Below are positions 17,963 to 26,196 of a stretch of DNA of 64,000 bases, one piece after another. The stretch spans positions 83,242 through 147,241 of the forward strand of contig JADFAD010000014.1 in the NCBI GenBank assembly GCA_015665455.1, in the 5' to 3' direction. A program made the position numbers and the translations under genes. Position 1 is the stretch's first letter. Each line of letters opens with the position of its first letter. The notes beneath the pieces are model-generated. The model searched no databases. It was not told the DNA's origin and saw nothing but the letters and a program-made list of their open reading frames with translations. This DNA comes from Oceanospirillaceae bacterium (GTDB taxonomy: Bacteria; Pseudomonadota; Gammaproteobacteria; Pseudomonadales; Litoribrevibacteraceae).

Positions 17963-19094
17963 TGACCTGATTACGACCGTTGTGCTTGGCTTGATACAAG
18001 GCTTTATCGGCTTCCGCAAGAAAGTGTTCCAGCCCGCCAATGTTCTCTGGCGTAATGGTATGCAGGCCGATGCTGGCGGTAATATTGATGATGTTATTAT
18101 CCGGCAACGTAATTTGTTGCGCTTGAAGGGCTCGTCTGAATCGGTCTGCCACTTGAATGGCTGACTTACCGTCGGTGTTGGGCAGAATGGCTAAGAACTC
18201 TTCACCGCCGTAGCGACCGACCATGTCTATTTCACGCAGCGTTGCTTTTAACGTATCAGCGGCACTTTTCAATGCTACGTCGCCGGATTGGTGACCGTAG
18301 GTGTCATTCACTTGTTTAAAGTGATCCAGATCGACCAGAAAGATTGAAATCGGTTGCTTACTGCGCGCGGCTCTTAAGTATTCCATTTTAAATTGATTCA
18401 TTAACTGACGACGATTGGCAATTTGAGTCAATGAATCGGTGGTGGATAAATAGGTGACTTCGGCTTCCCGTCGTTTCCAACGCATGATAGAAGCATTAGC
18501 GACAAGTACTAGTAGCGCTAAGTGAGCACAGACGAACGCCATCATGGTGACAAGCCAGACAGGGTCTCTATAAGTCAGTTCGTTGTCCATGACAATGGGC
18601 GCGTAATCAAAGTATCGAAGCTGTAAGGAAATAGAGAAGACGGACAGAATCAGCAAACCGCTGAGAAAGCTTAAGAAGATCATTTTACGATTAAAGATAA
18701 TCAGCCCGATGATGGGGGCTCCCGCCAATGCGATACCAGTACCGATGGAAAACACCCCGATGTAAAACAAAATCACCGAGTTCAAAAGAACGTAACTGAA
18801 CAGGCATACCTGTGCATACCAGCGGTTCTCGTGCGAATTAATGTAATTGCCTATGAGGGATAAAATAAGGCTGTAGAGTGAGCTGACACTGGAAATTTCC
18901 AGTAACTCTTGATACCCCTGACGATCCATGTGACCACTGGTGTGGTCAGTTACGAGCAACGTAAACGAAAGCAAGATTGAAAAGCAGGCGGTGGCCAATG
19001 CCATCAACACAAAGATGCATTGGGATTTTTCTACGTAAGTGCCTTCAAAAATTTTGGCACTTAAATGGGTAACTATTTTATTTATTTGCTGCAT
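17931..19094 (-). CDS. Membrane diguanylate cyclase (GGDEF)
   Basis: 387-aa c-di-GMP synthase. About six N-terminal transmembrane helices (residues 25-190) form a MASE-like sensor. The GGDEF domain follows: DSLTQIANRRQ, FLVDLDHFKQVNDTYGH and the active site GGEEF (GRYGGEEFLAILP). The active site is intact; no RxxD inhibitory site is obvious just before it. It is convergent with the multiheme cytochrome gene and overlaps it by 32 bp. No EAL domain is present. Confidence 0.93.
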   Translation of the reverse strand: MQQINKIVTHLSAKIFEGTYVEKSQCIFVLMALATACFSILLSFTLLVTDHTSGHMDRQGYQELLEISSVSSLYSLILSLIGNYINSHENRWYAQVCLFSYVLLNSVILFYIGVFSIGTGIALAGAPIIGLIIFNRKMIFLSFLSGLLILSVFSISLQLRYFDYAPIVMDNELTYRDPVWLVTMMAFVCAHLALLVLVANASIMRWKRREAEVTYLSTTDSLTQIANRRQLMNQFKMEYLRAARSKQPISIFLVDLDHFKQVNDTYGHQSGDVALKSAADTLKATLREIDMVGRYGGEEFLAILPNTDGKSAIQVADRFRRALQAQQITLPDNNIINITASIGLHTITPENIGGLEHFLAEADKALYQAKHNGRNQVTIALRTQQSA

Positions 19095-19279
19095 TACGTC
19101 CTGAGTATGGTTGTCTGTTATTTTTTTGACCAGTTTATCGTTTCTTACACACTTTGTATCGACTGAAATGTGAAAATATCAAGATAAAGGTGTAAGTACT
19201 TGCTTATGCTACAAATATTAAATTATGTGCTAATGTATTTCTCAATTGAAAATGGACTTAATGAAATAGGGATTTTTAT

Positions 19280-20503
19280 ATGTTGAATCGATCTCATCTC
19301 TTGCAGCAATCGTTACTTGCTTGTGCGCTGACAGCGGGCTCTTTCTCCGTATTTGCCGCAGATCGCTACGATTCGAATTTCTCGGAATTGGATAAATCCG
19401 TGGCATGCAGCATTCAGAAACAAGAACAACTGATTGCCAATAACGCAGAGTTAGTTTCTAAGAATCAGGGACTGGAAAAGACCCAAGCGACACTTCGAGG
19501 GCGTTTGGAAGAATTGCAAAAGCGGGTTGCTGCGTCGGAGGATCAAACTAAAGGCACCTCAACGCTGATGGAGGAGAAACAAGCGCTTCAAAGCCAGCTA
19601 ACGAAGCTTCAGAACCAAACCCGAGAATATATATCGGTTTGCCGTGACTACAAAACACGACTGGAGCAAATCACCGAGCAGAATACGATATTAAAAGACA
19701 GTTTGACTCTGAAACAGCAAAATATAGATAGCCCTAATGTGGGGGTGAATTGCCCAGCTGCCGCGCCAGTGACTGCCGTACCTGAGCCTGCTGCGGTCAT
19801 GCCTTCGTGTCCCGATAATGGTTTGGTAATGCACACGGCAGATGCAAATACCGCAGCTATTCCTGCTCATAAATTCTTGAGTTTAGAAAGCTTATTAAAG
19901 TTGAACAACGGCAAACGTGCGGATGCGGTGTTATCGGTTCGTAAGTTCCTCCCTATGCCATTGGATAAAGTGACTTATACCAAGTTGATTCATGACGGCA
20001 TCAGCGATGATAAATGGAACTGGGGACAGCGTGCCAAAGTTGCACAGCATTTGATTCGTCATCGTCCAAGAGATTTAACGTCGGAAGAGATCAAAGATTT
20101 ATTGGTGTCTTCAGTCAATGATAAACGCAATAAAATTCTAGAACCGTTATTAATGGGTGCTCAATACCCGATGTCATTTAATGGTGGATTGGCTCTGATT
20201 TCTGGTTTTTACGATCAAACCGATTGGGCACAAGACCGCAAAGTGGAAGCCATTGGAATGCTGTCGTTCTACTTACCAAGGGATTTAAACGCCGATCAGG
20301 TATTTCAGTTGGTGAATGGTTTGACGGGCAAGCAACGTACACGCGCTTTGCAAACTATTACCTCGAAGATCCGGACGGATTTCAGCCATGAACAAAAGAA
20401 ACGCTTACTGGATGGTTTCTATAGCCAGTCAGACAGCGGTAAAAAACAATGGAACAAAGGCTACGATGCCTTATCGCCGGAGAAGCGTAGTTTTGTGTTT
20501 TAG
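19280..20503 (+). CDS. Exported coiled-coil protein of unknown function
   Basis: 407 aa with a signal peptide (cleavage after VFA, about residue 27). A long heptad-rich coiled coil spans about residues 40-150 (ELQKRV, QSQLTKLQNQ). A Pro/Ala hinge follows at about 155-195, then a folded C-terminal region of about 210 residues with helical repeats (PRDLTSEEIKDLL, PRDLNADQVFQLV, the second echoing the first). The two mature-region cysteines near the hinge (NCPAAAP, SCPDNG) could form a disulfide. I do not recognise the family. It is a single-gene unit between divergent and convergent neighbours. Confidence 0.75.
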   Translation: MLNRSHLLQQSLLACALTAGSFSVFAADRYDSNFSELDKSVACSIQKQEQLIANNAELVSKNQGLEKTQATLRGRLEELQKRVAASEDQTKGTSTLMEEKQALQSQLTKLQNQTREYISVCRDYKTRLEQITEQNTILKDSLTLKQQNIDSPNVGVNCPAAAPVTAVPEPAAVMPSCPDNGLVMHTADANTAAIPAHKFLSLESLLKLNNGKRADAVLSVRKFLPMPLDKVTYTKLIHDGISDDKWNWGQRAKVAQHLIRHRPRDLTSEEIKDLLVSSVNDKRNKILEPLLMGAQYPMSFNGGLALISGFYDQTDWAQDRKVEAIGMLSFYLPRDLNADQVFQLVNGLTGKQRTRALQTITSKIRTDFSHEQKKRLLDGFYSQSDSGKKQWNKGYDALSPEKRSFVF

Positions 20504-20528
20504 TTGCGAACTTTAATGAATTAGAGAT

Positions 20529-20567
20529 TTTACGAATATCGTTGGTGCTGATAACGGTATTCGTAAA
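20529..20567. terminator. Bidirectional stem-loop between convergent genes
   Basis: TTTACGAATA pairs with TATTCGTAAA, and an inner CGTT/AACG pairs after one offset base. It sits between the ends of the coiled-coil gene and the AraC gene, the expected place for a shared terminator. It lacks a clear T-tract. Confidence 0.55.
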
Positions 20568-20607
20568 CCTTACGGTTACGATAAATGCCAATGAATGGTG
20601 GTTGTGC

Positions 20608-21660
20608 TTATTTTGTTGATAACTGCTTTCGATATTGATCTGGTGTCATATTGAACCAGCGTTTGAAGGCTCGTCGGAAGTTGGAACTGTCGTGGTAATT
20701 AAGCAAGGTGGCAATGGCTTCTACCGACAGGGAGCCTTCTTCTAAATAACTTGACGCTTTTTGAGAGAGTATGCCGTCTCGGATTTCACGAAAGCTGGTG
20801 CCTTCCTCTTTGAGTTTTCTGGCGAGCGTTCGTTTACTGACATAGAGTTCGGCCGCTGCATCGTCTTCAGAAAACATGCCTAACGGGTGAGCCAGCATGA
20901 TCTTTTGCAGTTGATACTTGGATGTGCCTTTTTGTTCATCCAGTGCTTCGAGAATTAATTTGCATTGCTGATATGCGAAACGGTAGTTTTTTTCACTGGC
21001 GGAAGCATTGGGAAGGTAACAGACATCCAGCGGTATCTTAACGATGATGTGCGATTCGCCAAATAGAATTTTTCCTGGCATGTACTCAAAGTAGCGCTGG
21101 CTGTAGTCAGGTTCCTCATGAGAAAACTGAATAATGGCTTCGTCTATGGGGCGGCCTAAAATGTATTTGGCGCATTCAAAGAACGCCATGGCAAAACACT
21201 CCCCAAGATTTCTGAGTACTTCTTCACTCAATTCCACATCAAAGTGACAGTGGCATTCCAGCCAGTCTTGTTGGATTTTTAAATCGATGCGCGCAAAGTG
21301 CATTCGGGTTGGTACAAAGGCTTGAATGGCTTTTAACGTCATATACAGGTTGGGGCTGCTGTTCACTAATAATCCCATCATGCCGTGGGTGCGAGGTGTC
21401 AGTCTCAACCCGACACGCAAACCCAATGTAGGGTCTTCAGTCATACGTAACCCATTCTGAATGATCTGAATCTGCTGTTGGGTCGTGAGCAGCGCTTCGT
21501 CATGTAAAAACTGCTCGGTGGAGAGTTGCGTCAACCGTAACAAGGTGGGTAAATCTCTTCTTTGTAACCCCAGCTCACGGGCGAACATATGAGAATAGGT
21601 CGATGGAATACAGGCAAGGTTTAAATCGATGTTTCTGGCTGGGTCGTGGTTATTAGTCAT
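20608..21660 (-). CDS. AraC-family regulator of the CYP153 operon (predicted)
   Basis: About 350 aa from the ATG at 21660. The N-terminal Arabinose_bd/OruR-like ligand domain (GLRLTPRTHGMMGLLVNSSP) is followed by a C-terminal pair of helix-turn-helices (AAAELYVSKRTLARKLKEEG and the HDSSNFRRAFKRWF signature). A longer frame opens at 21816, but its extra 52 residues look non-coding and would swallow the 21-bp repeats at 21763-21817. It diverges from ferredoxin-P450-reductase genes, the usual arrangement of CYP153 alkane hydroxylase clusters, so activation by alkanes or their products is inferred. Confidence 0.88.
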   Translation of the reverse strand: MTNNHDPARNIDLNLACIPSTYSHMFARELGLQRRDLPTLLRLTQLSTEQFLHDEALLTTQQQIQIIQNGLRMTEDPTLGLRVGLRLTPRTHGMMGLLVNSSPNLYMTLKAIQAFVPTRMHFARIDLKIQQDWLECHCHFDVELSEEVLRNLGECFAMAFFECAKYILGRPIDEAIIQFSHEEPDYSQRYFEYMPGKILFGESHIIVKIPLDVCYLPNASASEKNYRFAYQQCKLILEALDEQKGTSKYQLQKIMLAHPLGMFSEDDAAAELYVSKRTLARKLKEEGTSFREIRDGILSQKASSYLEEGSLSVEAIATLLNYHDSSNFRRAFKRWFNMTPDQYRKQLSTK

Positions 21661-21762
21661 GGTTAGGGCTGCCTGTTGAGTCGAGAATACGGCGAAATGA
21701 GAAGACCGACTGAATCCTTCGTTTAAATCATAGCGAGTTTTAAAAAAATAATCTGTGTCTTT

Positions 21763-21817
21763 AAATGACCCTGTGTTGTCTTGAAATGACTCTGTGGTGA
21801 CGAGAAATGACCTCATC
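21763..21817. promoter_or_regulatory. Three 21-bp-spaced direct repeats, predicted AraC operator
   Basis: AAATGAC recurs at 21763, 21784 and 21805, exactly 21 bp apart. The first two copies extend to AAATGAC(C/T)CTGTG; the third is AAATGACCTC. Two-helical-turn spacing is typical of AraC-type half-sites lined up on one DNA face. The array lies about 120 bp before the ferredoxin gene and about 100 bp before the AraC ATG, in the divergent control region. Confidence 0.7.
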
Positions 21818-21936
21818 GATTTAAGGCTAATTGCTTACGCTTAAGTTATCTAAGAACGACATTCTGTGATCAAACAATGAGGGAACGTAGATTCCCCAAC
21901 ACAAAATAACTTAAGAGAAGTTTGTAGGAGGTTCTG

Positions 21937-22257
21937 ATGGCTAATATCACATTTGTAGAGCATGACGGTACGGAACATACGGTGGATATTGAAGAGGGCA
22001 AGTCGCTTATGCAGGTTGCCATGGATAACGGCGTTCCGGGTATTGATGCCGATTGTGGGGGGGAATGTGCGTGTGGCACTTGTCATGTGATCGTTGATGA
22101 TCGTTGGATCAAAGCAACAGGTGCTGTGTCTGAGGAAGAGCAGCAAATGTTGGATATGACACCAGAGAAGGAAGTGACTTCGCGTTTATCGTGCAGCGTT
22201 AATTTGTCCTCAGAAATGGACGGTATGGTGGTGCGGTTACCTGAATTTCAAATGTAA
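21937..22257 (+). CDS. [2Fe-2S] ferredoxin, adrenodoxin/putidaredoxin type
   Basis: 106-aa ferredoxin that carries electrons from the reductase to the P450. The cluster ligands are C40, C46 and C49 (C-x5-C-x2-C in DADCGGECACGTCH) and C87 (RLSCSVN); C44 is an extra cysteine in the loop. The start has a strong AGGAGG Shine-Dalgarno. It is the first gene of a three-gene operon with the P450 and the FAD reductase, opposite the AraC regulator. Confidence 0.95.
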   Translation: MANITFVEHDGTEHTVDIEEGKSLMQVAMDNGVPGIDADCGGECACGTCHVIVDDRWIKATGAVSEEEQQMLDMTPEKEVTSRLSCSVNLSSEMDGMVVRLPEFQM

Positions 22258-22328
22258 CGCGGAGTTTGATTTGAGTCGTATTGGCTCGTCGTATCAAATC
22301 GCCCACCCCCATTTATTCGGTGAAAGAC

Positions 22329-23744
22329 ATGTTAAATGAACAAAGTATCAACAAAATCTTAGTGCCTGTGGTCAACAAGAGCTCGGCGGTGGTGCCATTC
22401 CACCTTCAAATCAAAGGCATGCACATTTTTCAAAAGGCAAAAAATAAAATCTTACCCATGCTTGCTGAAAAACCGCAGTTTGTGGAAACCGACATTCCAG
22501 AAGCTCATCAGGTAGCCCTTGAAGACATCGATGTCAGCAACCCTTTTATGTTTCGCCAGAATAAATGGCATTCGTATTTCAAGCGACTGCGTGACGAATG
22601 CCCAGTGCATTTTCAGCCGAACAGTCCCTTTGGGCCATTTTGGTCGGTAACTCGGTTTGAAGACATCGTATTTGTCGATAAACATCATGATTTATTCTCA
22701 GCGGAACCTGCGATCGTCATTGGTCGTACCCCAGATGGTTTACCGGGTGAAACCTTCATTGCTATGGACCCACCCAAACACGATGTACAACGTCAAGCGG
22801 TTCAGGGGGTTGTGGCGCCTAAGAATCTAAAAGAAATGGAAACGCTGATCCGTCAACATGTTTGTGACATATTGGATGGTCTTCCAACGGGTCAAACCAT
22901 TGATTGGGTAGAGCGGGTATCGATGGAATTAACCGCTCGAATGCTGGCGACCATTTTTGATTTTCCATTTGAGGATCGTCACAAATTAATAGAATGGTCG
23001 GACAAAGCCACCAATAGCCCAGAAATGGCCGGTGGAACCGGTACCGTGGATGAAGTCTTTAATGCCGCATTGGAAGCCGCGAAAGCGTTTGCTGTGTTAT
23101 GGCATGAAAAGGCAGCGCGTAAGAAAGCTGGGGAGGAGTTGGGTTTTGATTTGATCAGTTTGCTGCTTTCCAATAAAGACACGGAAGACATGATAAAACG
23201 CTCAATGGAGTTCATTGGGAACCTCAGTTTGTTGATTGTGGGCGGTAATGACACGACTCGAAATTCCATTACGGGTGGTGTATTGGCGCTGAATGAATTC
23301 CCCGAGGAATTTACGAAGCTCAAGGCCAACCCGAAACTGATTCCTAATATGGTCTCTGAAATCATTCGTTGGCAAACGCCTTTGGCGTATATGCGCCGTA
23401 TTGCCAAGCAGGACGTAGAACTCAATGGTCAGACCATTAAGAAAGGCGACAAAGTCGTAATGTGGTATGTCTCTGGTAATCGGGATGAGCGGAAGATTGA
23501 GCAACCCGATGCGTTCATCATTGATCGTAAAAATGCCAGAAACCACCTTTCCTTTGGCTTTGGTATTCATCGGTGCATGGGCAATCGTTTGGCCGAAATG
23601 CAACTGAGAGTGTTATGGGAAGAGCTCTTGGTACGGTTTGATGGCATTGATGTGGTGGGCGAACCTGAATACGTGCAATCCAACTTTGTGAAAGGGTATG
23701 CAAAGATGATGGTGACGCTGACCGCGAAGGACTCCTCGCAATGA
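22329..23744 (+). CDS. Cytochrome P450, CYP153 family (alkane/fatty acid omega-hydroxylase)
   Basis: Soluble P450 that hydroxylates terminal carbons of alkanes or fatty acids. CYP153 hallmarks: ALEDIDVSNPF, PFGPFWSVTRFEDI, I-helix GGNDTTRNS, QTPLAYMRRIAKQDVELNG and heme loop FGFGIHRCMGNRLAE, with the thiolate at C416 from this start. ATG 22329 gives about 471 aa, matching known CYP153A proteins (about 470). A TTG at 22281 would add 16 residues. The last 4 bp overlap the reductase start (ATGA). It belongs to a complete class I system with ferredoxin and reductase. Substrate chain length cannot be read from the sequence. Confidence 0.95.
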   Translation: MLNEQSINKILVPVVNKSSAVVPFHLQIKGMHIFQKAKNKILPMLAEKPQFVETDIPEAHQVALEDIDVSNPFMFRQNKWHSYFKRLRDECPVHFQPNSPFGPFWSVTRFEDIVFVDKHHDLFSAEPAIVIGRTPDGLPGETFIAMDPPKHDVQRQAVQGVVAPKNLKEMETLIRQHVCDILDGLPTGQTIDWVERVSMELTARMLATIFDFPFEDRHKLIEWSDKATNSPEMAGGTGTVDEVFNAALEAAKAFAVLWHEKAARKKAGEELGFDLISLLLSNKDTEDMIKRSMEFIGNLSLLIVGGNDTTRNSITGGVLALNEFPEEFTKLKANPKLIPNMVSEIIRWQTPLAYMRRIAKQDVELNGQTIKKGDKVVMWYVSGNRDERKIEQPDAFIIDRKNARNHLSFGFGIHRCMGNRLAEMQLRVLWEELLVRFDGIDVVGEPEYVQSNFVKGYAKMMVTLTAKDSSQ

Positions 23745-24955
23745 GTCGGCGTTGCATTATCATTGGCGCGAGTCATGCGGCAGCCCAATTAACGGCCAGC
23801 CTTCGACAAGAAGACTGGCAAGGTGGGGTGTTGTTGATCGGAGATGAACCGAGTTTACCTTACCATCGCCCCCCATTATCGAAGGCCTTCTTAGCTGGGG
23901 ATAAAACGCTGGAAGAGTTGGCTATACGACCTTCGGCTTTTTATGAAAAACTGGACGTGTCTTTTTGCCAAGGTCGGGTCGTTGAAATCGACCGAGTCGA
24001 GCATAGAGTTACACTTGAAGATGGGAGTGTGTTTGATTATGACAAGTTGGCTCTGTGCATGGGGGCGCGGGTACGCACGTTAGCGTTGCCGGGTGCGGAT
24101 CTGGGCGGTGTTCATTATTTGCGTAATATTGCTGATGTGACAGGAATACAAGCAGACTTACCGCAGGCGAAAGCGGCAGTGATCATTGGCGGTGGCTACA
24201 TTGGCCTTGAGACGGCGGCTTCGCTCAAGAAGCAAGGGATGGACGTTGTGGTGCTGGAAATGGCCGACCGTGTGTTACAGCGTGTGACCGCACCGGAAGT
24301 GTCAGAGTTTTATACGAGGATTCATGAAGAGGCTGGTGTAGATATTCACACCAATAAGTTGGTCTCCGAGTTGGCGGGATCGGATAAGGTTAGAAAGGTG
24401 GTTTGCTCGGATGGCACTGAATATTTCGCCGATTTGGTTGTGGTGGGGGTCGGAGTTATTCCGAATACGGAATTGGCCGAACAAGCGGGGCTCAAGGTGG
24501 ACAATGGTATTTGGGTGGACGATGGGTGTGTGACTGATGACCGAGACATCGTTGCGGCAGGGGATTGTACGAATCACTTCAATTCTTTATTTCAGCGCCG
24601 TATGCGGCTTGAATCCGTACCGAATGCCAATGAGCAGGCCAAGTGCGCTGCGGCCGCCATTTGTGGTCAACACAAGCCTTATCAAAGCCTGCCTTGGTTC
24701 TGGTCTGATCAATACGATTTGAAACTTCAGATTGCTGGTTTAAGTGAAGGTTATGACGAGCTGGTGATACGAGGTGATTATCAAACCGAGCGAAGCTTTG
24801 CGGCCTTTTATTTTAAAGAAGGGCGCCTGATCGCAGCGGATTGCGTTAATCGACCTCAAGAATTCATGATCAGTAAGCGAATCATCAGTGGTGGATTGAC
24901 GATTGATCCTGACCGTTTAATGGATGAATCCATTCCAGCAAAAGAATTGCTGTAA
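23741..24955 (+). CDS. FAD-dependent ferredoxin reductase (putidaredoxin/rubredoxin-reductase type)
   Basis: 404-aa NAD(P)H-dependent flavoprotein. The FAD-binding N-terminus is IIGASHAAAQLTASLR, the NAD-binding site is VIIGGGYIGLETAASL (about residues 146-161), and the second FAD motif is DRDIVAAGDC. A C-terminal reductase domain follows. It overlaps the P450 gene by 4 bp and closes the operon before a terminator at 24963. It passes NADH electrons to the [2Fe-2S] ferredoxin for the CYP153. Confidence 0.95.
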   Translation: MSRRCIIIGASHAAAQLTASLRQEDWQGGVLLIGDEPSLPYHRPPLSKAFLAGDKTLEELAIRPSAFYEKLDVSFCQGRVVEIDRVEHRVTLEDGSVFDYDKLALCMGARVRTLALPGADLGGVHYLRNIADVTGIQADLPQAKAAVIIGGGYIGLETAASLKKQGMDVVVLEMADRVLQRVTAPEVSEFYTRIHEEAGVDIHTNKLVSELAGSDKVRKVVCSDGTEYFADLVVVGVGVIPNTELAEQAGLKVDNGIWVDDGCVTDDRDIVAAGDCTNHFNSLFQRRMRLESVPNANEQAKCAAAAICGQHKPYQSLPWFWSDQYDLKLQIAGLSEGYDELVIRGDYQTERSFAAFYFKEGRLIAADCVNRPQEFMISKRIISGGLTIDPDRLMDESIPAKELL

Positions 24956-24962
24956 CCTTTAG

Positions 24963-24980
24963 CGCTCCCTTTGGGGAGCG
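24963..24980 (+). terminator. Terminator of the ferredoxin-CYP153-reductase operon
   Basis: CGCTCCC pairs perfectly with GGGAGCG around a TTTG loop, 8 bp after the reductase stop. A weak T-rich tail follows (ATTCTCTGTC). Confidence 0.7.
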
Positions 24981-25250
24981 ATTCTCTGTCTGTTTCGTCC
25001 CATCCTACCTAAGATCAAAGGTATGGGGACTGAGCCGAATACCTTCTTTTTCTCTTTTTAATTCTCACTTCTTAATTCTTAACGTTGATCGGTTTACCTT
25101 TTACCGGTGCGGATAATACGTTTCAAATCGATTCTTAAATCAAGCTGGGTACGTCTTTCTTCTAACGATGATGTCTTATTCGTATGTCTGGAGTCGGCTG
25201 CTGATATGTCTTTTAAATTAGTTTGGAAGAACTGAAGAGACCAGAACGAA
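24981..25250. other. Intergenic region beside the integrative element
   Basis: About 270 bp of low-complexity, AT-rich DNA with pyrimidine runs (TTCTTTTTCTCTTTTTAATTCT). No gene with a plausible start and RBS is visible. This is the chromosomal side of attL. Confidence 0.4.
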
Positions 25251-25279
25251 AAAAGCCTGCTTGAGATAAGCAGGCTTTT
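25251..25279 (-). terminator. Original tRNA-Met terminator, now next to attL
   Basis: A 12-bp perfect stem AAAAGCCTGCTT/AAGCAGGCTTTT with a GAGAT loop. On the minus strand it ends in TTTTTT. It lies directly beyond the 24-bp repeat, so before insertion it would have followed the tRNA-Met gene. Confidence 0.75.
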
Positions 25280-25280
25280 A

Positions 25281-25304
25281 AAATAAGTGGTAGCAACGGG
25301 CAGA
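25281..25304. repeat. attL: 24-bp direct repeat (tRNA-Met 3' end copy)
   Basis: The 24 bp are identical to 30891-30914. Read on the minus strand they are the last 17 nt of tRNA-Met (TCTGCCCGTTGCTACCA) plus CTTATTT. This is the displaced tRNA 3' end left by site-specific integration. Confidence 0.9.
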
Positions 25305-25373
25305 AATGACATTGTGTAACATCAAGACATGTAACTCGTTGATAAACCTAATGTTTCTTTGAGGCTTAATTTC

Positions 25374-25407
25374 AATGTGTGACTCAGTATCATCGCAAAT
25401 GTGTGAC
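25374..25407. repeat. Paired direct repeats near attL
   Basis: AATGTGTGAC occurs at 25374-25383 and 25398-25407, 24 bp apart. A related TGTG pattern is repeated at the other end (30801-30833). These may be integrase arm-type or excisionase sites. Confidence 0.45.
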
Positions 25408-25457
25408 ATGTCAAACAGGACTTAACGAATTTCTAAATCTCATACCTTTTTGTTGTC

Positions 25458-25946
25458 TTAATCTGTTTCGGCAGGCTTTGTAGAAACGGGATTTTTAGGA
25501 GTCAGTTTTGAGGTCGGAGTTGAGTGAATATCTAGTAATTTGATTTTACATGTAATTAGGTCAATCTTCTGAATGGAAAGTTTTTTATGTTCTTTTCTAG
25601 CGTGCTCTTTGGTGTCATTACATGCTGATGGATTGTTGATTTCTTTTTCTAATGCTTTCAGTGCATCATCAACTTCATTGATCATTCTTTTATTATTGAT
25701 CTTGATGTTTCGTATATCTAGCCAGTGCTTTATTAGCTTTGTGGAGTGGAAAGACAAAAAAGTTATTAAAGTTGAAGCTATTGCAGTGGCAAAACTATGA
25801 TATTGGTCTGGTAGCTCAGAGGCTTCTATTATTTGAATAGCAATGAGAACAAGTGTGCCCGTTAGGCTTGCAGTTGATAGAGGAGAGTCAACTTTATTTT
25901 GTTTATCAGTCAACTTTGCTGTCTCCCCCGTGTTGAGAGGAGTCAA
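25458..25946 (-). CDS. Two-TM protein with helical tail (unknown; SLATT-like layout)
   Basis: 162-aa protein, last gene of a three-gene operon in the element. There are two hydrophobic helices (LTGTLVLIAIQIIEA and about residues 50-70, FATAIASTLITFLSF), then a charged helical/coiled region and a Thr/Pro-rich tail. Two N-terminal TM helices plus a cytosolic helix resemble SLATT-type proteins known from defence gene neighbourhoods, but this is architecture only. Its start lies within the upstream gene (41-bp overlap), so the two are translationally coupled. Confidence 0.65.
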   Translation of the reverse strand: MTPLNTGETAKLTDKQNKVDSPLSTASLTGTLVLIAIQIIEASELPDQYHSFATAIASTLITFLSFHSTKLIKHWLDIRNIKINNKRMINEVDDALKALEKEINNPSACNDTKEHARKEHKKLSIQKIDLITCKIKLLDIHSTPTSKLTPKNPVSTKPAETD

Positions 25947-26193
25947 TTTTTGTTGTTGTATCTTTTAATCGACTATTTGTTTGTCTTATTGTTTCTAATG
26001 CACGGGACAGCTCATTGGTGTTTTTGGGTGAAAAAACTATTTCTCGAATTTCACCTCCAACACTTTCATATTTAACAGATATCCTATCTGCATGAATTTT
26101 TGTTAGAGCATTAGATACTAAGCTGCGAAATAGAGAGACTATAAACGGATAGGCTATAATTGCTCCTACTATTAAGAGAGTACCTAAATCCAT
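25906..26193 (-). CDS. Small one-TM protein of unknown function
   Basis: 95-aa protein with an N-terminal membrane anchor (about residues 4-24, LLIVGAIIAYPFIVSLF). A small cytosolic part follows (VKYESVGGEIREIVFSP and a helix NELSRALETIR) that resembles small adaptor domains, then a polar tail. It starts 3 bp after the 284-aa gene and overlaps the 162-aa gene by 41 bp, so all three are surely one operon. The function is unknown. Confidence 0.65.
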   Translation of the reverse strand: MDLGTLLIVGAIIAYPFIVSLFRSLVSNALTKIHADRISVKYESVGGEIREIVFSPKNTNELSRALETIRQTNSRLKDTTTKIDSSQHGGDSKVD

Positions 26194-26196
26194 TAT

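Noticed and set aside
21661..21816. N-terminal extension of the AraC regulator
   Set aside because: It contains the 21-bp operator-like repeats and does not resemble the family N-terminus.
22281..22328. TTG start for the P450, adding 16 residues
   Set aside because: ATG 22329 gives the normal CYP153A length; the TTG remains possible but less likely.
22979..23425. 148-aa minus-strand frame
   Set aside because: It is antisense to the CYP153 gene, which is clearly coding.
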